Below, piece after piece: positions 19,289-28,595 of a DNA stretch of 64,000 nucleotides. The position numbers and the translations under genes are program-made. Source of the DNA: Gammaproteobacteria bacterium (lineage in GTDB: Bacteria; Pseudomonadota; Gammaproteobacteria; Enterobacterales; Psychrobiaceae). The DNA is taken from the NCBI GenBank assembly GCA_013214945.1, contig JABSRT010000010.1, positions 1-64,000 on the forward strand. Reading direction: 5' to 3'. The first letter of the stretch is position 1; each line of letters begins with the position of its first letter. The notes below the pieces were generated by a model. It had not been told where the DNA came from. It ran no database searches and saw nothing but the letters and a program-made list of their open reading frames with translations.

Positions 19289-19993
19289 TTACTGTGTTTG
19301 ATCTTGCTGTTGCTGTAATTGCCACACGGCTAGCATATGTTTTAGCAAGTTATTGATCCGTTGAGGACTATGCTTGGCTGCTAAACTATTATTAAGTGCT
19401 GGCACCGGATATTCACCCGCTTTCATATGCGTAAAGATCAAGCCAAATAGATCAAACAAAAAGGTCGCAAAATCGCCATCAAGGTAAACTTGCTCCCATG
19501 ATACCCGCCCTTGCTCGGTATATGGCCGTAAAATTGACTCTAGCCGCTGGGTATAAATAGTGACTTCTGATTGACCGATGCATTGGCGTTTGATCATTTG
19601 TAGAAAGAGATCGAGACATTCACCGCGCGGCACAATATTAAAAAAGTCTGGTGCCGCTCTCATTAATTTATCGCCGTTTTTAGATCGGGCCAACACCGAG
19701 GCATAAAATAGCTCGAGCATATGAACCATTGCCCGATCAAAAACGCGCCCCTTGGGGCGCTGGGTTGCTATATTAGCGGCTTTATCGGTGGCAACTTGCT
19801 GTAGGACAATTTCACAGGCTTGACAAGCGTCGAGTTCATTGCTGATTAATTGACTTAACTTATCGGTCAAATCTGCAGGCACATTGCTATTTTTCAGCGC
19901 AATGCTAATGCCTTGTTCAAGCCAACTAGATAACTGCACCGCGACCTTTGCGTCGCAGTCCTTAGCGCAACTATGTTTGTTACTGCATTTCAT
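19289..19993 (-). CDS. Unknown protein with cysteine-rich N-terminus
   Basis: A 234-residue soluble, mostly helical protein I do not recognise. The start MKCSNKHSCAKDCDAK has three cysteines (residues 3, 9, 13) and there is a later CQAC. These could bind a metal or cluster, or respond to redox. Other conspicuous stretches are FDRAMVHMLELFYASVLARSKNG and FATFLFDLFGLIFTHMKAG. The C-terminal end is Q-rich. It is separated by 109 bases from the flagellar-like small gene and by 83 from bioH, all on the same strand. Confidence 0.7.
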   Translation of the reverse strand: MKCSNKHSCAKDCDAKVAVQLSSWLEQGISIALKNSNVPADLTDKLSQLISNELDACQACEIVLQQVATDKAANIATQRPKGRVFDRAMVHMLELFYASVLARSKNGDKLMRAAPDFFNIVPRGECLDLFLQMIKRQCIGQSEVTIYTQRLESILRPYTEQGRVSWEQVYLDGDFATFLFDLFGLIFTHMKAGEYPVPALNNSLAAKHSPQRINNLLKHMLAVWQLQQQQDQTQ

Positions 19994-20076
19994 ACCATCC
20001 CCTTTATCAAAAACAGCGAAATCTGGTTGTTATATGCACAAAATCCTTAAGAATAACTACCGTAACATACCAAATT

Positions 20077-20922
20077 TTAAGCAGTACAGATAAAGCCATT
20101 AAGCTGCTCAATAAATAACTCGAGGTCGGTAATAAAGGGCGCATGTGACGCCTTGCCAAAAACAAACTTATCACTGCTAGGTACTAACAAATCAATTTTC
20201 TTAACTGCCCGCGAACTCACTAACGAATCAAGCCGACCATACAGCCGTAAAAATGGCTGCTTTACTTCAACCAACTGCTGGCGCAAGTCGACAGTTGCTA
20301 ATAAATTCAGCCCCACTTTCAGTGCACGCGGATCAGGTAACGGCCGCTGTTTTAATACTTGATGCAGCGCTTTAATATCTTGGCGTGCCGACACACTGCC
20401 CATGGCTTGAATCGCCAAAAAGCGATCTAGCGTTGCTGAAAAATCATCGGCTAATTGCTGCTCGAACGTCGCTAACACGTCAGCGGCAATTCCAGGCCAA
20501 TTAGCTTGCGCGACAAAATGAGGCGAACTAGCAACAGTAATTAACTTAGTCACGCGCTCAGGATAAGTTAGCGCGGCTTGAGTTGCGACCAAACCACCCA
20601 GCGACCAGCCTAGCCATACAGCAGGCTCGTCGATAGCTGCAACGGCTAAGTCGACCCAGTCGGCCAATTCAGCACTGACCAGCGGCTGTTCGCTTAAACC
20701 AAAGCCCGGCAAATCTATGGTATAAACCCGATAATCGAGTGCAAGTTTGTCAACAACCTGGTGCCAAACTCCGCCATTAAGGCCCCAACCATGGATCAGA
20801 ACTATCGCCGGCCCTTGCCCCACCACTTCAACATGCAGTGGGGTGCTATTAAGGTGAGTTGCGATAGCCGTTACTGCGGCCGCATTTGATAAGTCATCAA
20901 GGATCGGGGTCGATTTAGTCAT
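20077..20922 (-). CDS. bioH: Pimeloyl-ACP methyl ester carboxylesterase BioH
   Basis: A 281-residue alpha/beta hydrolase that frees pimeloyl-ACP from its methyl ester in biotin synthesis. The nucleophile is S107 in WLGWSLGG, with Asp in LYGRLDSLV and His in KASHAPF. LIHGWGLNGGVWH, IDLPGFGLS and TVASSPHF match BioH closely. The N-terminus is about 25 residues longer than in E. coli, and a later start is possible though no alternative ATG is well placed. It is divergent from the ComF-type gene, as in E. coli (bioH/gntX). Confidence 0.92.
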   Translation of the reverse strand: MTKSTPILDDLSNAAAVTAIATHLNSTPLHVEVVGQGPAIVLIHGWGLNGGVWHQVVDKLALDYRVYTIDLPGFGLSEQPLVSAELADWVDLAVAAIDEPAVWLGWSLGGLVATQAALTYPERVTKLITVASSPHFVAQANWPGIAADVLATFEQQLADDFSATLDRFLAIQAMGSVSARQDIKALHQVLKQRPLPDPRALKVGLNLLATVDLRQQLVEVKQPFLRLYGRLDSLVSSRAVKKIDLLVPSSDKFVFGKASHAPFITDLELFIEQLNGFICTA

Positions 20923-20940
20923 TTGCTACACTTAGCTCAC

Positions 20941-21690
20941 ATGAAAATTAATAATATCAGTTTAACATCATGGTCACGCCAATGGGTAACCCAGCCGCTC
21001 GCTAAGTTGCGCCAGCAATTACCCCACCGCTGCCTGTTATGTTTTCAACAAACCCAAGCTTATCACCAGCATTTGTGTAATTGCTGCCGAACTGATTTGC
21101 CTTATCCACCTTTTCTCTGTTTAGGCTGCGCCAGCACACTAGCTAGCGACAGTGCTTTATGTGGCACCTGCCTACATCAGCCGCCACTGCATCCGCTGCT
21201 CACCGCTAGCGATTATTTATCGCCACTTAAGGAGTTGATATCCGCCTTAAAATATCGCGGCAATAGCCAAGCTGCATTTGAATTGGCCCGTCATCTGAGC
21301 CGACGGGTTGAGCACAGTATCAGTCAAGGTTATATTAACAAACCCGAATTATTAATTCCGGTGCCGCTGCACCGTTGGCGTTTGTTAAGCCGTGGCTTTA
21401 ATCAAGCAGAGTTAATTGCCAATCACTTAGGCCAGTTACTTAACATTGCCGTTGCTACTCCGTGCCAACGAGTGATCGCTACCCCAGCACAAGCCCAATT
21501 AAATGCCAAGCAACGTCGTCACAATTTAGACGGCGCATTTAGTTTCCCCGCTACTTTAGCCGTTGATAACATTGCGTTAGTTGACGATGTCTATACGACA
21601 GGCGCCACGATGAACGAATTAGCAAACACGATTACCAAGCATCAGCCGATAGATATCCAGTACTGGTGCATCGCCAGAACCCTAATATAA
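20941..21690 (+). CDS. ComF family phosphoribosyltransferase-like protein (GntX type)
   Basis: A 249-residue protein with N-terminal zinc knuckles (CLLC, CNCC, CLGC, CGTC) and a C-terminal phosphoribosyltransferase fold containing NIALVDDVYTTGATMNEL. Relatives take part in DNA uptake in competent bacteria and, as GntX/NfuA-linked proteins, stand beside nfuA and bioH in E. coli, the same context as here. Biochemical role is unknown. ATG 20941 is preferred to the in-frame TTG at 20923, which would abut bioH; neither has a clear ribosome binding site. Confidence 0.88.
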   Translation: MKINNISLTSWSRQWVTQPLAKLRQQLPHRCLLCFQQTQAYHQHLCNCCRTDLPYPPFLCLGCASTLASDSALCGTCLHQPPLHPLLTASDYLSPLKELISALKYRGNSQAAFELARHLSRRVEHSISQGYINKPELLIPVPLHRWRLLSRGFNQAELIANHLGQLLNIAVATPCQRVIATPAQAQLNAKQRRHNLDGAFSFPATLAVDNIALVDDVYTTGATMNELANTITKHQPIDIQYWCIARTLI

Positions 21691-21761
21691 CAGCAGCCTT
21701 GGATTTGGAGATTAAGATCAAATTCGCTGTCGTTGCGATAAAATTAACGATAGAATGGATA

Positions 21762-21786
21762 TAACCTGACCAATAAGGTCAAGATT
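21762..21786 (+). promoter_or_regulatory. Candidate IscR type 1 binding site upstream of nfuA
   Basis: The dyad CCTGAC-CAATAA-GGTCAAG has the type 1 architecture: GAC and GTC separated by seven bases with YY and RR flanks. The outer ATA/TAT positions are only partly matched. It lies 39 bases before the nfuA ATG, suitable for [2Fe-2S]-IscR repression. Confidence 0.55.
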
Positions 21787-21824
21787 AATAGAATAAATAA
21801 GCAGCAATAGTCCAGAGGCTTTCA

Positions 21825-22403
21825 ATGATTACAATTTCCGACACCGCGCAAGTTCATTTTTGTGAACTTCTCAGTAACCAGCCTGAAAATACCGCTATTC
21901 GCGTATTTGTGGTTAACCCTGGTACGCAGAATGCCGAATGTGGTGTTTCTTACTGCCCACCAGAAGCACTTGAAGATACCGACAAAAAATTTGAATACAC
22001 AGGTTTCTCAGCGGTGGTCGACGCCCAAAGCGTGCCATTTCTTGACGAAGCTTCTATCGATTACGTTACTGACAAAATGGGCTCACAGCTTACGCTAAAA
22101 GCGCCAAATGCAAAAATGCGTCAAGTCAGTGAAGATGCACCATTAGTCGACCGAGTTGATTACTTCATTCAATCTGAAATCAACCCTAAACTAGCCAGTC
22201 ATGGCGGTCAGGTTACTTTAATGGAAATTACCGATGACGGTATTGCCGTATTGCAATTTGGTGGCGGTTGTAATGGCTGTTCAATGGTTGATGTGACATT
22301 AAAAGAAGGCATTGAAAAAGAGATGCTTGAAATTTTTGCTAGCGAGTTAACTGCTGTAAAAGACATGACTGAACACCAATCAGGTGATCATTCTTACTAT
22401 TAA
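21825..22403 (+). CDS. nfuA: Fe/S biogenesis protein NfuA
   Basis: A 192-residue carrier that assembles a [4Fe-4S] cluster between two monomers and delivers it to target proteins. The N-terminal half (1-100) is a degenerate A-type domain without its cysteines; the C-terminal Nfu domain has the CxxC in [19 protein letters not shown]. Length equals the E. coli protein. The start [12 protein letters not shown] is standard. It is followed by a hairpin array and terminator, and a candidate IscR site precedes it. Confidence 0.96.
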   Translation: MITISDTAQVHFCELLSNQPENTAIRVFVVNPGTQNAECGVSYCPPEALEDTDKKFEYTGFSAVVDAQSVPFLDEASIDYVTDKMGSQLTLKAPNAKMRQVSEDAPLVDRVDYFIQSEINPKLASHGGQVTLMEITDDGIAVLQFGGGCNGCSMVDVTLKEGIEKEMLEIFASELTAVKDMTEHQSGDHSYY

Positions 22404-22419
22404 GCCCAGCTAAGTAGTG

Positions 22420-22676
22420 ACAGGATGAATATCGTCGCCCTTTGCCATTACCGCCAAGGATGGTGGTACTTAAATGTCTGGAACTGATTTCCTGCCATTG
22501 CATCACGACATTGCATGCAGGGATGCATGTACTTAATCTTTGCACCTGAGCATGGATGCTCGTGATTAGAGTAACGCAGGAGCAGTTACCGAGGAGCATC
22601 AAGATTGACCGTTCATCCTGAACATCGTCGCTCCTTGCAGTCCATTGCACCACGACATACCGTTCATCCTGAACAT
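22420..22676 (+). repeat. Array of small stem-loops with GGA(U) cores between nfuA and rpmE
   Basis: A gene-free stretch downstream of nfuA. It holds consecutive short hairpins around GGA: CCGCCA-AGGA-TGGTGG (about 22469-22484), TGCAT..ATGCA around AGGG (22512-22527), GAGCAT-GG-ATGCTC (about 22549-22562). Two copies of GTTCA-TCC-TGAAC (22610-22623, 22661-22673) show the motif on the other strand. The word CCGTTCATCCTGAACAT occurs twice. It may be a dispersed repeat cluster or a 3' RNA domain. A terminator follows directly. ORFs crossing it are not credible. Confidence 0.6.
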
Positions 22677-22706
22677 AAAAAAAGACACCCTAGGGTGTCT
22701 TTTTTA
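22677..22706. terminator. Strong bidirectional intrinsic terminator
   Basis: The perfect palindrome GACACCCTAGGGTGTC (22684-22699) is flanked by A7 and T6, so it works for nfuA (plus) and rpmE (minus). Confidence 0.92.
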
Positions 22707-22766
22707 TCTGGCTAAACTATTAATGTATAAAATAAAAATTCAATACATTAAAGGTTTAAAGAAGAA

Positions 22767-22982
22767 TTACTTCTTAGAACCAAGTGCGCCAAAACGCTTG
22801 TTAAAGCGATCTACACGGCCACCTGAAGAAACTTCTTTTTGCTTACCAGTATAGAATGGGTGACATTCTCCACATACGTCAAGTGCTAGATCTTTACCAA
22901 CAGTTGAACCAACGTTGATTACGTTGCCACAAGAACAAGTCGCTGTGATTCCGGTGTATGCTGGGTGAATACCTTGCTTCAT
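22767..22982 (-). CDS. rpmE: 50S ribosomal protein L31, zinc-binding form
   Basis: A 71-residue L31. Cysteines at 16, 18, 37 and 40 ([17 protein letters not shown]) make this the zinc-containing C+ form, not the zinc-free YkgM type. It bridges the 30S and 50S subunits. Monocistronic, with the bidirectional terminator just beyond its stop. Confidence 0.97.
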   Translation of the reverse strand: MKQGIHPAYTGITATCSCGNVINVGSTVGKDLALDVCGECHPFYTGKQKEVSSGGRVDRFNKRFGALGSKK

Positions 22983-23232
22983 AATAAAACCTCAAAATAG
23001 TTCGCATCGCTATCAAACCCTAAGTCAGACACCATACGAAGTTAATAAACATAAAATAGGGCGCGAATTATAAGTCAATACTTATTAACTTGCTAGTATT
23101 TTCGGCAGCAACAAACTGCTTAAGATCACGGATAGAATATTGTCCGCGACTCAAATGGCTCAAGTAGCGCTTCTAATTAAGCGACAGTCAGATTACACTA
23201 ATTGCAATTATGTTATTACCACGCTGGAACCC

Positions 23233-25452
23233 ATGTCCGACGCCAAATTAGTTGAAGTTGCACTGCCAATCCCCTTACGCCAACAATTTAGCTACCTGTG
23301 CCCTAACGACCTTTCATTGCCAGCTATCGGCAGCCGGGTTGTTGTGCCTTTTGGTAGTCGTCAACTTATAGGGTTAGTCACCGCCCACCCCGAACAAAGT
23401 GAGGTTAATTTAGCGAAACTGAAAACGATCAGTGAAAGCCTCGATCAAACTGCATTGCAACCAACCAGCATTCGCCGGCTACTAAGCTGGGCCAGTGATT
23501 ATTACCTTTACTCATTGGGCGAAATATATCACCAAGCAATGCCGAGTTTGTTACGTAAAGGCGAGCCTGCTACGCTGGTTCCACCGCAAGTTTGGCAAAC
23601 CACCGCTCAAGGTCAACAAGATGTCGATTTAGGCCGAGCGAAAAAACAAAGCCAAGCCTTAGCATTAATCAAAGCAACGCCGTTACTATCAACAGCGTGC
23701 TTACGTCAGCTCGACATTAGCGCAGCAACTCAAAAAGCCTTGCTTCAAAAAGAACTGATTGAACAAGTAAGCCAACCACTACCAGCCCCTTGTGCTTGGT
23801 CCGCAACTGACATTAATACAGACGATCGCCACAGTTTAAACCCCGAACAAGCGATTTGTGTTGCCGCGCTCAATCAACAAGCGCAGTTTAATATCAGCTT
23901 ATTATTGGGCATTACCGGCAGCGGTAAAACCGAAGTTTATCTGCAAGCTATTGAGCGTGTGATCGAACAAGGTAAACAGGCGCTTATTTTAGTGCCCGAA
24001 ATTGGTTTAACCCCGCAAACCCTGCATCGATTTCAGCAACGCTTTAATGTACCGATTGTCTTTTTACATTCAGGTCTTAATGATAAAGAGCGGTTAGACG
24101 GTTGGCTCAAGGCGAATAGCGGTCAAGCAGCGATCATTATTGGTACTCGCTCTGCCATTTTCACCCCAATGCTTAAGCCTGGTATTATCATTGTTGATGA
24201 AGAACACGACAGCTCCTTTAAGCAACAAGACACCTTTAGATATCACGCCCGAGACTTGGCCGCGGTACGATCGCGCCTGGAAAACATTCCATTAATTCTC
24301 GGCAGCGCAACCCCCTCGCTTGAAACCTTACAAAATGCCAAGTCTGGTAAGTATCAATTACTAACACTAACTAAACGTGCCGCCAATGCCAGCGAAGCAA
24401 GCCACCAAATTATTGATATCAAAGGTGTGCCCTTGCAAAGCGGCATGTCTCCACAACTGCTTGAACTATTACGTCATCACTTGACCCGGGGCAACCAAGT
24501 GATGCTGTTTTTGAACCGACGCGGTTACGCACCAGCCTTGTTATGCCACGAATGCGGCTGGCTTGGTGACTGCCAACGTTGCGACGCCCATTATACGGTG
24601 CACCAACGCTATCAATATATTCAATGCCATCATTGTGGATCGCAGCACCCAATTCCCAGACAATGCCCTGACTGTGGTAGCACCCAGTTAGTCACTGCTG
24701 GTGTTGGCACCGAGCAATTGGAGATAACCCTTAACGAGTTATTCCCTGATTTTAAAACCGTCAGGATCGATCGCGACAGCACCCGACGCAAGGGCGCACT
24801 GAATGAGTCGATTGCCGGCATTAATAACAATGACTACCAAATATTAATTGGCACCCAAATGCTGGCCAAGGGGCACCATTTTCCCAATGTCACGCTAGTC
24901 GCCCTGCTCGACGTCGATGGCGCGTTGTTTAGCGCTGACTTTCGCGCCAATGAAAAACTCGCACAACTCTATTTACAAGTTGCAGGCAGAGCAGGACGTG
25001 CCAGCAAACCGGGACAAGTAGTGTTGCAATCGCATCATCCCGAGCATCAGCTGTTACAACGTCTAAGCCGTGAAGGTTACCTGCCCTTTACCGAGTCGGC
25101 CTTAGCGGAACGGCGAGCCGCCCAACTGCCCCCCTTTTGGCATATGGGCTTAATCCGAATTGAGTCGCACGATCTTAGTCATATCAATCAATTTGTTAAC
25201 GAGCTTAATCAGCACAGCAATAATTTGTTACGTCAATTAAGCAGTAAAGAAAATCCGGTTCGTCAAATTGGTCCGATGCCGGCACCGATGGAACGCCGTG
25301 CTGGCCGTTTTCGCTGGCAAGTGATTTTTGAGTCGTCAACACGCAGTCAATTACATAAGTTTTTTGTCGTATTAACCGCACAATTAGCCAAAACAAAATC
25401 GAATCGAAATGTTCGCTGGTCACTCGATATCGATCCAACGGACATGGTTTAG
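23233..25452 (+). CDS. priA: Primosomal protein N' (replication restart helicase PriA)
   Basis: A 739-residue 3'-5' DNA helicase that reloads the replisome at collapsed forks. The 3'-DNA-binding domain spans about 1-105 and the winged helix 110-175. Walker A LGITGSGKTE and DEEH follow, then the zinc region with CHECGW, CQRCDA, CHHCGS and CPDCGS, and AGRAGR near 600. MSDAKLVEVALPIPLRQQF is the normal start; a 31-codon upstream extension starting at TTG 23140 is rejected because it has no homologous character and GGAA lies before the ATG. Confidence 0.96.
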   Translation: MSDAKLVEVALPIPLRQQFSYLCPNDLSLPAIGSRVVVPFGSRQLIGLVTAHPEQSEVNLAKLKTISESLDQTALQPTSIRRLLSWASDYYLYSLGEIYHQAMPSLLRKGEPATLVPPQVWQTTAQGQQDVDLGRAKKQSQALALIKATPLLSTACLRQLDISAATQKALLQKELIEQVSQPLPAPCAWSATDINTDDRHSLNPEQAICVAALNQQAQFNISLLLGITGSGKTEVYLQAIERVIEQGKQALILVPEIGLTPQTLHRFQQRFNVPIVFLHSGLNDKERLDGWLKANSGQAAIIIGTRSAIFTPMLKPGIIIVDEEHDSSFKQQDTFRYHARDLAAVRSRLENIPLILGSATPSLETLQNAKSGKYQLLTLTKRAANASEASHQIIDIKGVPLQSGMSPQLLELLRHHLTRGNQVMLFLNRRGYAPALLCHECGWLGDCQRCDAHYTVHQRYQYIQCHHCGSQHPIPRQCPDCGSTQLVTAGVGTEQLEITLNELFPDFKTVRIDRDSTRRKGALNESIAGINNNDYQILIGTQMLAKGHHFPNVTLVALLDVDGALFSADFRANEKLAQLYLQVAGRAGRASKPGQVVLQSHHPEHQLLQRLSREGYLPFTESALAERRAAQLPPFWHMGLIRIESHDLSHINQFVNELNQHSNNLLRQLSSKENPVRQIGPMPAPMERRAGRFRWQVIFESSTRSQLHKFFVVLTAQLAKTKSNRNVRWSLDIDPTDMV

Positions 25453-25554
25453 CACAAATAATCAAAATAACTGAAAAGGACGGGGTTATTTTCGATTTTT
25501 GCGTCCTTGCTAGCTAGAGCCTGAAACCTATTTGGGGTAGACTTGAATGCAGCC

Positions 25555-25574
25555 TGACCAAGGTTTCTTGGTCA
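25555..25574 (+). terminator. Hairpin between priA and argS
   Basis: Perfect 8-bp stem TGACCAAG/CTTGGTCA with loop GTTT, 35 bases before argS. It lacks a T run, so it could be a weak terminator or part of an argS leader. Confidence 0.4.
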
Positions 25575-25609
25575 ACTCTATTTAATCTAGCTAGTGGTGA
25601 ATCAACCTG

Positions 25610-27358
25610 ATGAAAGAGAATATCCAACAATTACTTGAACAAACTGTCGCAATTTTGAAGCAGCAAGGGATTTTGCCTGCCGATGCCGCACCTAGAATTC
25701 AGGTAGATCGAACCAAGGATAAGTCTCACGGTGATTTCGCGACCAATCTAGCGTTAATGACCGCTAAGCCGGCCGGTAAAAATCCGCGTGAATTAGCCCA
25801 GTTAATTTGCCAATATTTACCGCAATCAGCAGTGATTGAAAAAACTGAAATTGCAGGCCCTGGTTTTATTAACTTTTTTGTTGCCGACAATGCCCTAACC
25901 GAGCAGCTCGAAGCCGCGTACCATGATAGCGCTTTAAATGTCACTAAGACTAGCGCCGCTCAAACTATCGTGGTCGATTACAGCGCGCCTAACCTTGCCA
26001 AAGAAATGCATGTTGGCCATTTACGTTCAGCGATTATCGGCGATAGTGTCGTACGGACGTTAGAATTTTTAGGCCATAAAGTTATTCGCCAAAACCACGT
26101 TGGCGATTGGGGCACCCAGTTTGGAATGCTACTAACCTACATGGAGCGCTTGCAACAGCAAGGTGGTGAAATTTCGATGGAACTGCACAACCTCGAAAAA
26201 TTCTATCGCGCCGCTAAACAATGTTTCGATGATGATCCTTCATTCTCAACTCGAGCCCGTGAGTTAGTGGTATTGCTGCAATCAGGCGATAGCAAGTGTA
26301 AGGAGCTATGGCAGCAGTTTATCGATATTTCGTTAACCCACTGTCAAGCAGCGTACGAGATGTTAGGTGTCAGCCTAACCCGTGAAGACGTCAAAGCAGA
26401 GAGCTCGTATAACGATGATTTACAAAACGTCATTAACGAACTTAACGAGCAAGGCCTGTTAGTAGAAGACAATGGCGCCCAATGTGTATTCCTTGACCAA
26501 TTTAAAGGTAAAGACGGCGAGCCATTACCGATTATCGTCCAAAAAACCGGTGGTGGTTTCTTGTATGCCACGACAGATTTAGCCGCGGTAAAATATCGTA
26601 ACAACATCTTAAATGCCGACAGAGTATTGTATTTTGTAGATGCGCGCCAAAGTTTACACTTCCAACAAATTTTTACCCTCGCTAAAAAAGCCGGCTTTGC
26701 CAGCGAAGCGATGTCCTTAGAGCATATGGCCTTTGGCACAGTGATGGGTGAAGATGGTAAACCGTTTAAAACCCGTTCTGGCGAAGTGGCTAAGCTAGCC
26801 GATTTACTGATTGAGTCTCAGCAACGCGCTTATGACTTGGTTAAGCAAAAAAATCCTGACATGAGCGAGTCTGAACTAAAAAGCATTGGTGATGTAGTTG
26901 GTATCTCAGCGGTGAAATATGCCGATTTATCAAAAACTCGAACCAGTGATTACACCTTTAGTTTCGATAGCATGCTGAGCTTTGAAGGCAATACTGCTCC
27001 TTATCTGCTTTATGCTTATACGCGTGTATCAAGCATCTTTGCCAAAGCCGGTGTCGCTGCAGACGCACTTGAAGGTGAGATCAGCCTTAATAGCGAACAA
27101 GAGAAAGCCTTGGGCAACAAGCTAATGCAGTTTAACGATGCTGTTAACAATGTGGCCGCTAAAGGTTTACCGCATGTAATGTGTAGTTATTTGTTTGAAT
27201 TGGCCGGCGCGTTCTCAAGCTTTTATGAAGCATGCCCGATCCTTATCGCTGAAGATCAAGCCGTTAAAAATAGCCGACTAAAATTGGCCGCGCTAACGGC
27301 AAAAACCTTGCAGCAAGGTTTATCATTGCTGGGGATCAAAACGCTGGAGCGGATGTAA
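25610..27358 (+). CDS. argS: Arginyl-tRNA synthetase
   Basis: A 582-residue class I synthetase that charges tRNA-Arg. The N-terminal Add-1 domain (about 1-110) is followed by the HIGH-type motif [13 protein letters not shown] near residue 131, [11 protein letters not shown], and a C-terminal anticodon-binding DALR domain. KMSKS is replaced by a degenerate loop as in most ArgRS. It heads a two-gene unit with ftsN, which starts three bases after its stop. Confidence 0.97.
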   Translation: MKENIQQLLEQTVAILKQQGILPADAAPRIQVDRTKDKSHGDFATNLALMTAKPAGKNPRELAQLICQYLPQSAVIEKTEIAGPGFINFFVADNALTEQLEAAYHDSALNVTKTSAAQTIVVDYSAPNLAKEMHVGHLRSAIIGDSVVRTLEFLGHKVIRQNHVGDWGTQFGMLLTYMERLQQQGGEISMELHNLEKFYRAAKQCFDDDPSFSTRARELVVLLQSGDSKCKELWQQFIDISLTHCQAAYEMLGVSLTREDVKAESSYNDDLQNVINELNEQGLLVEDNGAQCVFLDQFKGKDGEPLPIIVQKTGGGFLYATTDLAAVKYRNNILNADRVLYFVDARQSLHFQQIFTLAKKAGFASEAMSLEHMAFGTVMGEDGKPFKTRSGEVAKLADLLIESQQRAYDLVKQKNPDMSESELKSIGDVVGISAVKYADLSKTRTSDYTFSFDSMLSFEGNTAPYLLYAYTRVSSIFAKAGVAADALEGEISLNSEQEKALGNKLMQFNDAVNNVAAKGLPHVMCSYLFELAGAFSSFYEACPILIAEDQAVKNSRLKLAALTAKTLQQGLSLLGIKTLERM

Positions 27359-27361
27359 TAA

Positions 27362-27937
27362 ATGGCGGATTACGCTAAAAAAGGTAAGCCGCGCGCCCCT
27401 GCGAATAAAAAAAACACGCGCCGGGGCAAAGCGACTCCGCCGCCAGCGCCTGCAAGCCGTACCGGACTGTGGGTTATGCTCGTACTGGTACTGCTAGCGA
27501 TCGCCGGTTTTAGTTATTTTTTGTTTGCTATCGGCGGTAAAGCAGACCAAGTTCAAGCGCCTGTAGCCCCAACAGCCAATCCTAAACCTAGCCCTAAACC
27601 AGCAGCATTGCCGCAAGCGCCGCAACAAAAATGGCAATATATAGAGCGGTTAAAAGACAAAGAAGTGGTGGTTGACGTACCCAAGAAAATAATTAGCAAT
27701 CAACAGTTTAGATTACAATGCGCCAGCTACAAATCATTGGGACAGGCCGATGGCCTTAAAGCAAAAATTGCTTTCCAAGGCTTTGAGTCCCACATCAAAA
27801 AAGTTCAAGGTAGCAGTAGCGATTGGTACCAGGTCTATTTAGGTCCATTTAAGACCCGGCGCAATGCCGAAGCAGCCCGTCACCGCATGCAACGCGCGCG
27901 TATTAACGGTTGCCAAATTTATTTTTGGCAAGGCTAA
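27362..27937 (+). CDS. ftsN: Cell division protein FtsN
   Basis: A 191-residue bitopic inner-membrane protein: a basic cytoplasmic N-terminus (ADYAKKGKPRAPANKK), one transmembrane helix at about 36-56, a proline-rich periplasmic linker, the short essential helix region KWQYIERLKDKEVVV, and a C-terminal SPOR domain (about 115-190, FRLQCASYKSLGQADGLKAK) binding denuded glycan. FtsN triggers septal synthesis through FtsA and FtsQLB. It is shorter than E. coli FtsN (319) because of a reduced linker. The argS-ftsN-hslVU order is conserved locally. Confidence 0.93.
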   Translation: MADYAKKGKPRAPANKKNTRRGKATPPPAPASRTGLWVMLVLVLLAIAGFSYFLFAIGGKADQVQAPVAPTANPKPSPKPAALPQAPQQKWQYIERLKDKEVVVDVPKKIISNQQFRLQCASYKSLGQADGLKAKIAFQGFESHIKKVQGSSSDWYQVYLGPFKTRRNAEAARHRMQRARINGCQIYFWQG

Positions 27938-27946
27938 CACCACTAA

Positions 27947-27967
27947 GGCGTAACCTCGGGTTATGCC
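27947..27967 (+). terminator. Hairpin downstream of ftsN
   Basis: A 9-bp stem (one G-T pair) GGCGTAACC/GGTTATGCC with loop TCG, ending eight bases before the heat-shock promoter. No T tract. Confidence 0.45.
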
Positions 27968-27974
27968 TAGTCCC

Positions 27975-28002
27975 CTTGAAATAACAAAGTTAAGCCCCAT
28001 CT
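27975..28002 (+). promoter_or_regulatory. Sigma32 heat-shock promoter of hslVU
   Basis: CTTGAAA (27975-27981), 13-base spacer, CCCCATCT (27995-28002): a complete match to the sigma32 consensus CTTGAAA-N11-16-CCCCATNT. It lies 53 bases before the hslV ATG. Confidence 0.92.
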
Positions 28003-28054
28003 ATTCTTTATCAATTACTTCGGGTTTTAGACCCATGTCACAAAGGGATAAACC

Positions 28055-28594
28055 ATGACCACTATTGTTTCTGTACGCCGTAACGGTAAGGTTGTTATCG
28101 CTGGCGATGGCCAAGTTTCATTAGGCAATACCGTAATGAAAGGTAACGCCAAAAAAGTACGACGCTTATATCACAATAAAGTACTGGCAGGATTTGCTGG
28201 CGGCACCGCCGATGCTTTTACTTTATTCGAACGCTTTGAAGCCAAATTAGAAATGCATCAAGGCCACCTCACCAAAGCAGCGGTTGAGCTGGCTAAAGAC
28301 TGGCGCAGCGACCGTGGCTTACGTAAATTAGAAGCATTACTGGCCGTTGCTGATGAAACTGCCTCTCTTATCATCACTGGCAACGGTGACGTTATCCAGC
28401 CTGAGAACGATCTTATCGCGATTGGTTCTGGCGGCCCCTTTGCTCAGGCCGCGGCGACAGCCTTGCTTGAAAATACCGATTTAGATGCCCACGAAGTGGC
28501 CACCAAAGCATTAACTATTGCTGGTAATATCTGTGTGTTCACCAATGGCTACCATACTGTTGAAACCCTAGATGCATCGGATAAGGAAAAATAG
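28055..28594 (+). CDS. hslV: ATP-dependent protease subunit HslV
   Basis: A 179-residue proteasome-like peptidase. Mature HslV begins at catalytic Thr2 ([20 protein letters not shown]), and [18 protein letters not shown] and [18 protein letters not shown] are diagnostic. It forms a double hexamer capped by HslU and degrades misfolded proteins. The stop is separated from hslU by one base. AAAGGGA precedes the ATG. Heat-shock control is shown by the promoter upstream. Confidence 0.98.
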   Translation: MTTIVSVRRNGKVVIAGDGQVSLGNTVMKGNAKKVRRLYHNKVLAGFAGGTADAFTLFERFEAKLEMHQGHLTKAAVELAKDWRSDRGLRKLEALLAVADETASLIITGNGDVIQPENDLIAIGSGGPFAQAAATALLENTDLDAHEVATKALTIAGNICVFTNGYHTVETLDASDKEK

Positions 28595-28595
28595 C

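Noticed and set aside
22339-22653. 104-codon minus-strand ORF across the hairpin array
   Set aside because: It runs through inverted repeats and into nfuA antisense; no protein character.
23140-23232. 31-codon N-terminal extension of PriA
   Set aside because: Begins at TTG, unlike any PriA N-terminus; the internal ATG gives the right length.
26344-26739. 131-codon minus-strand ORF inside argS
   Set aside because: Antisense to a full-length conserved gene, no ribosome binding site or family.
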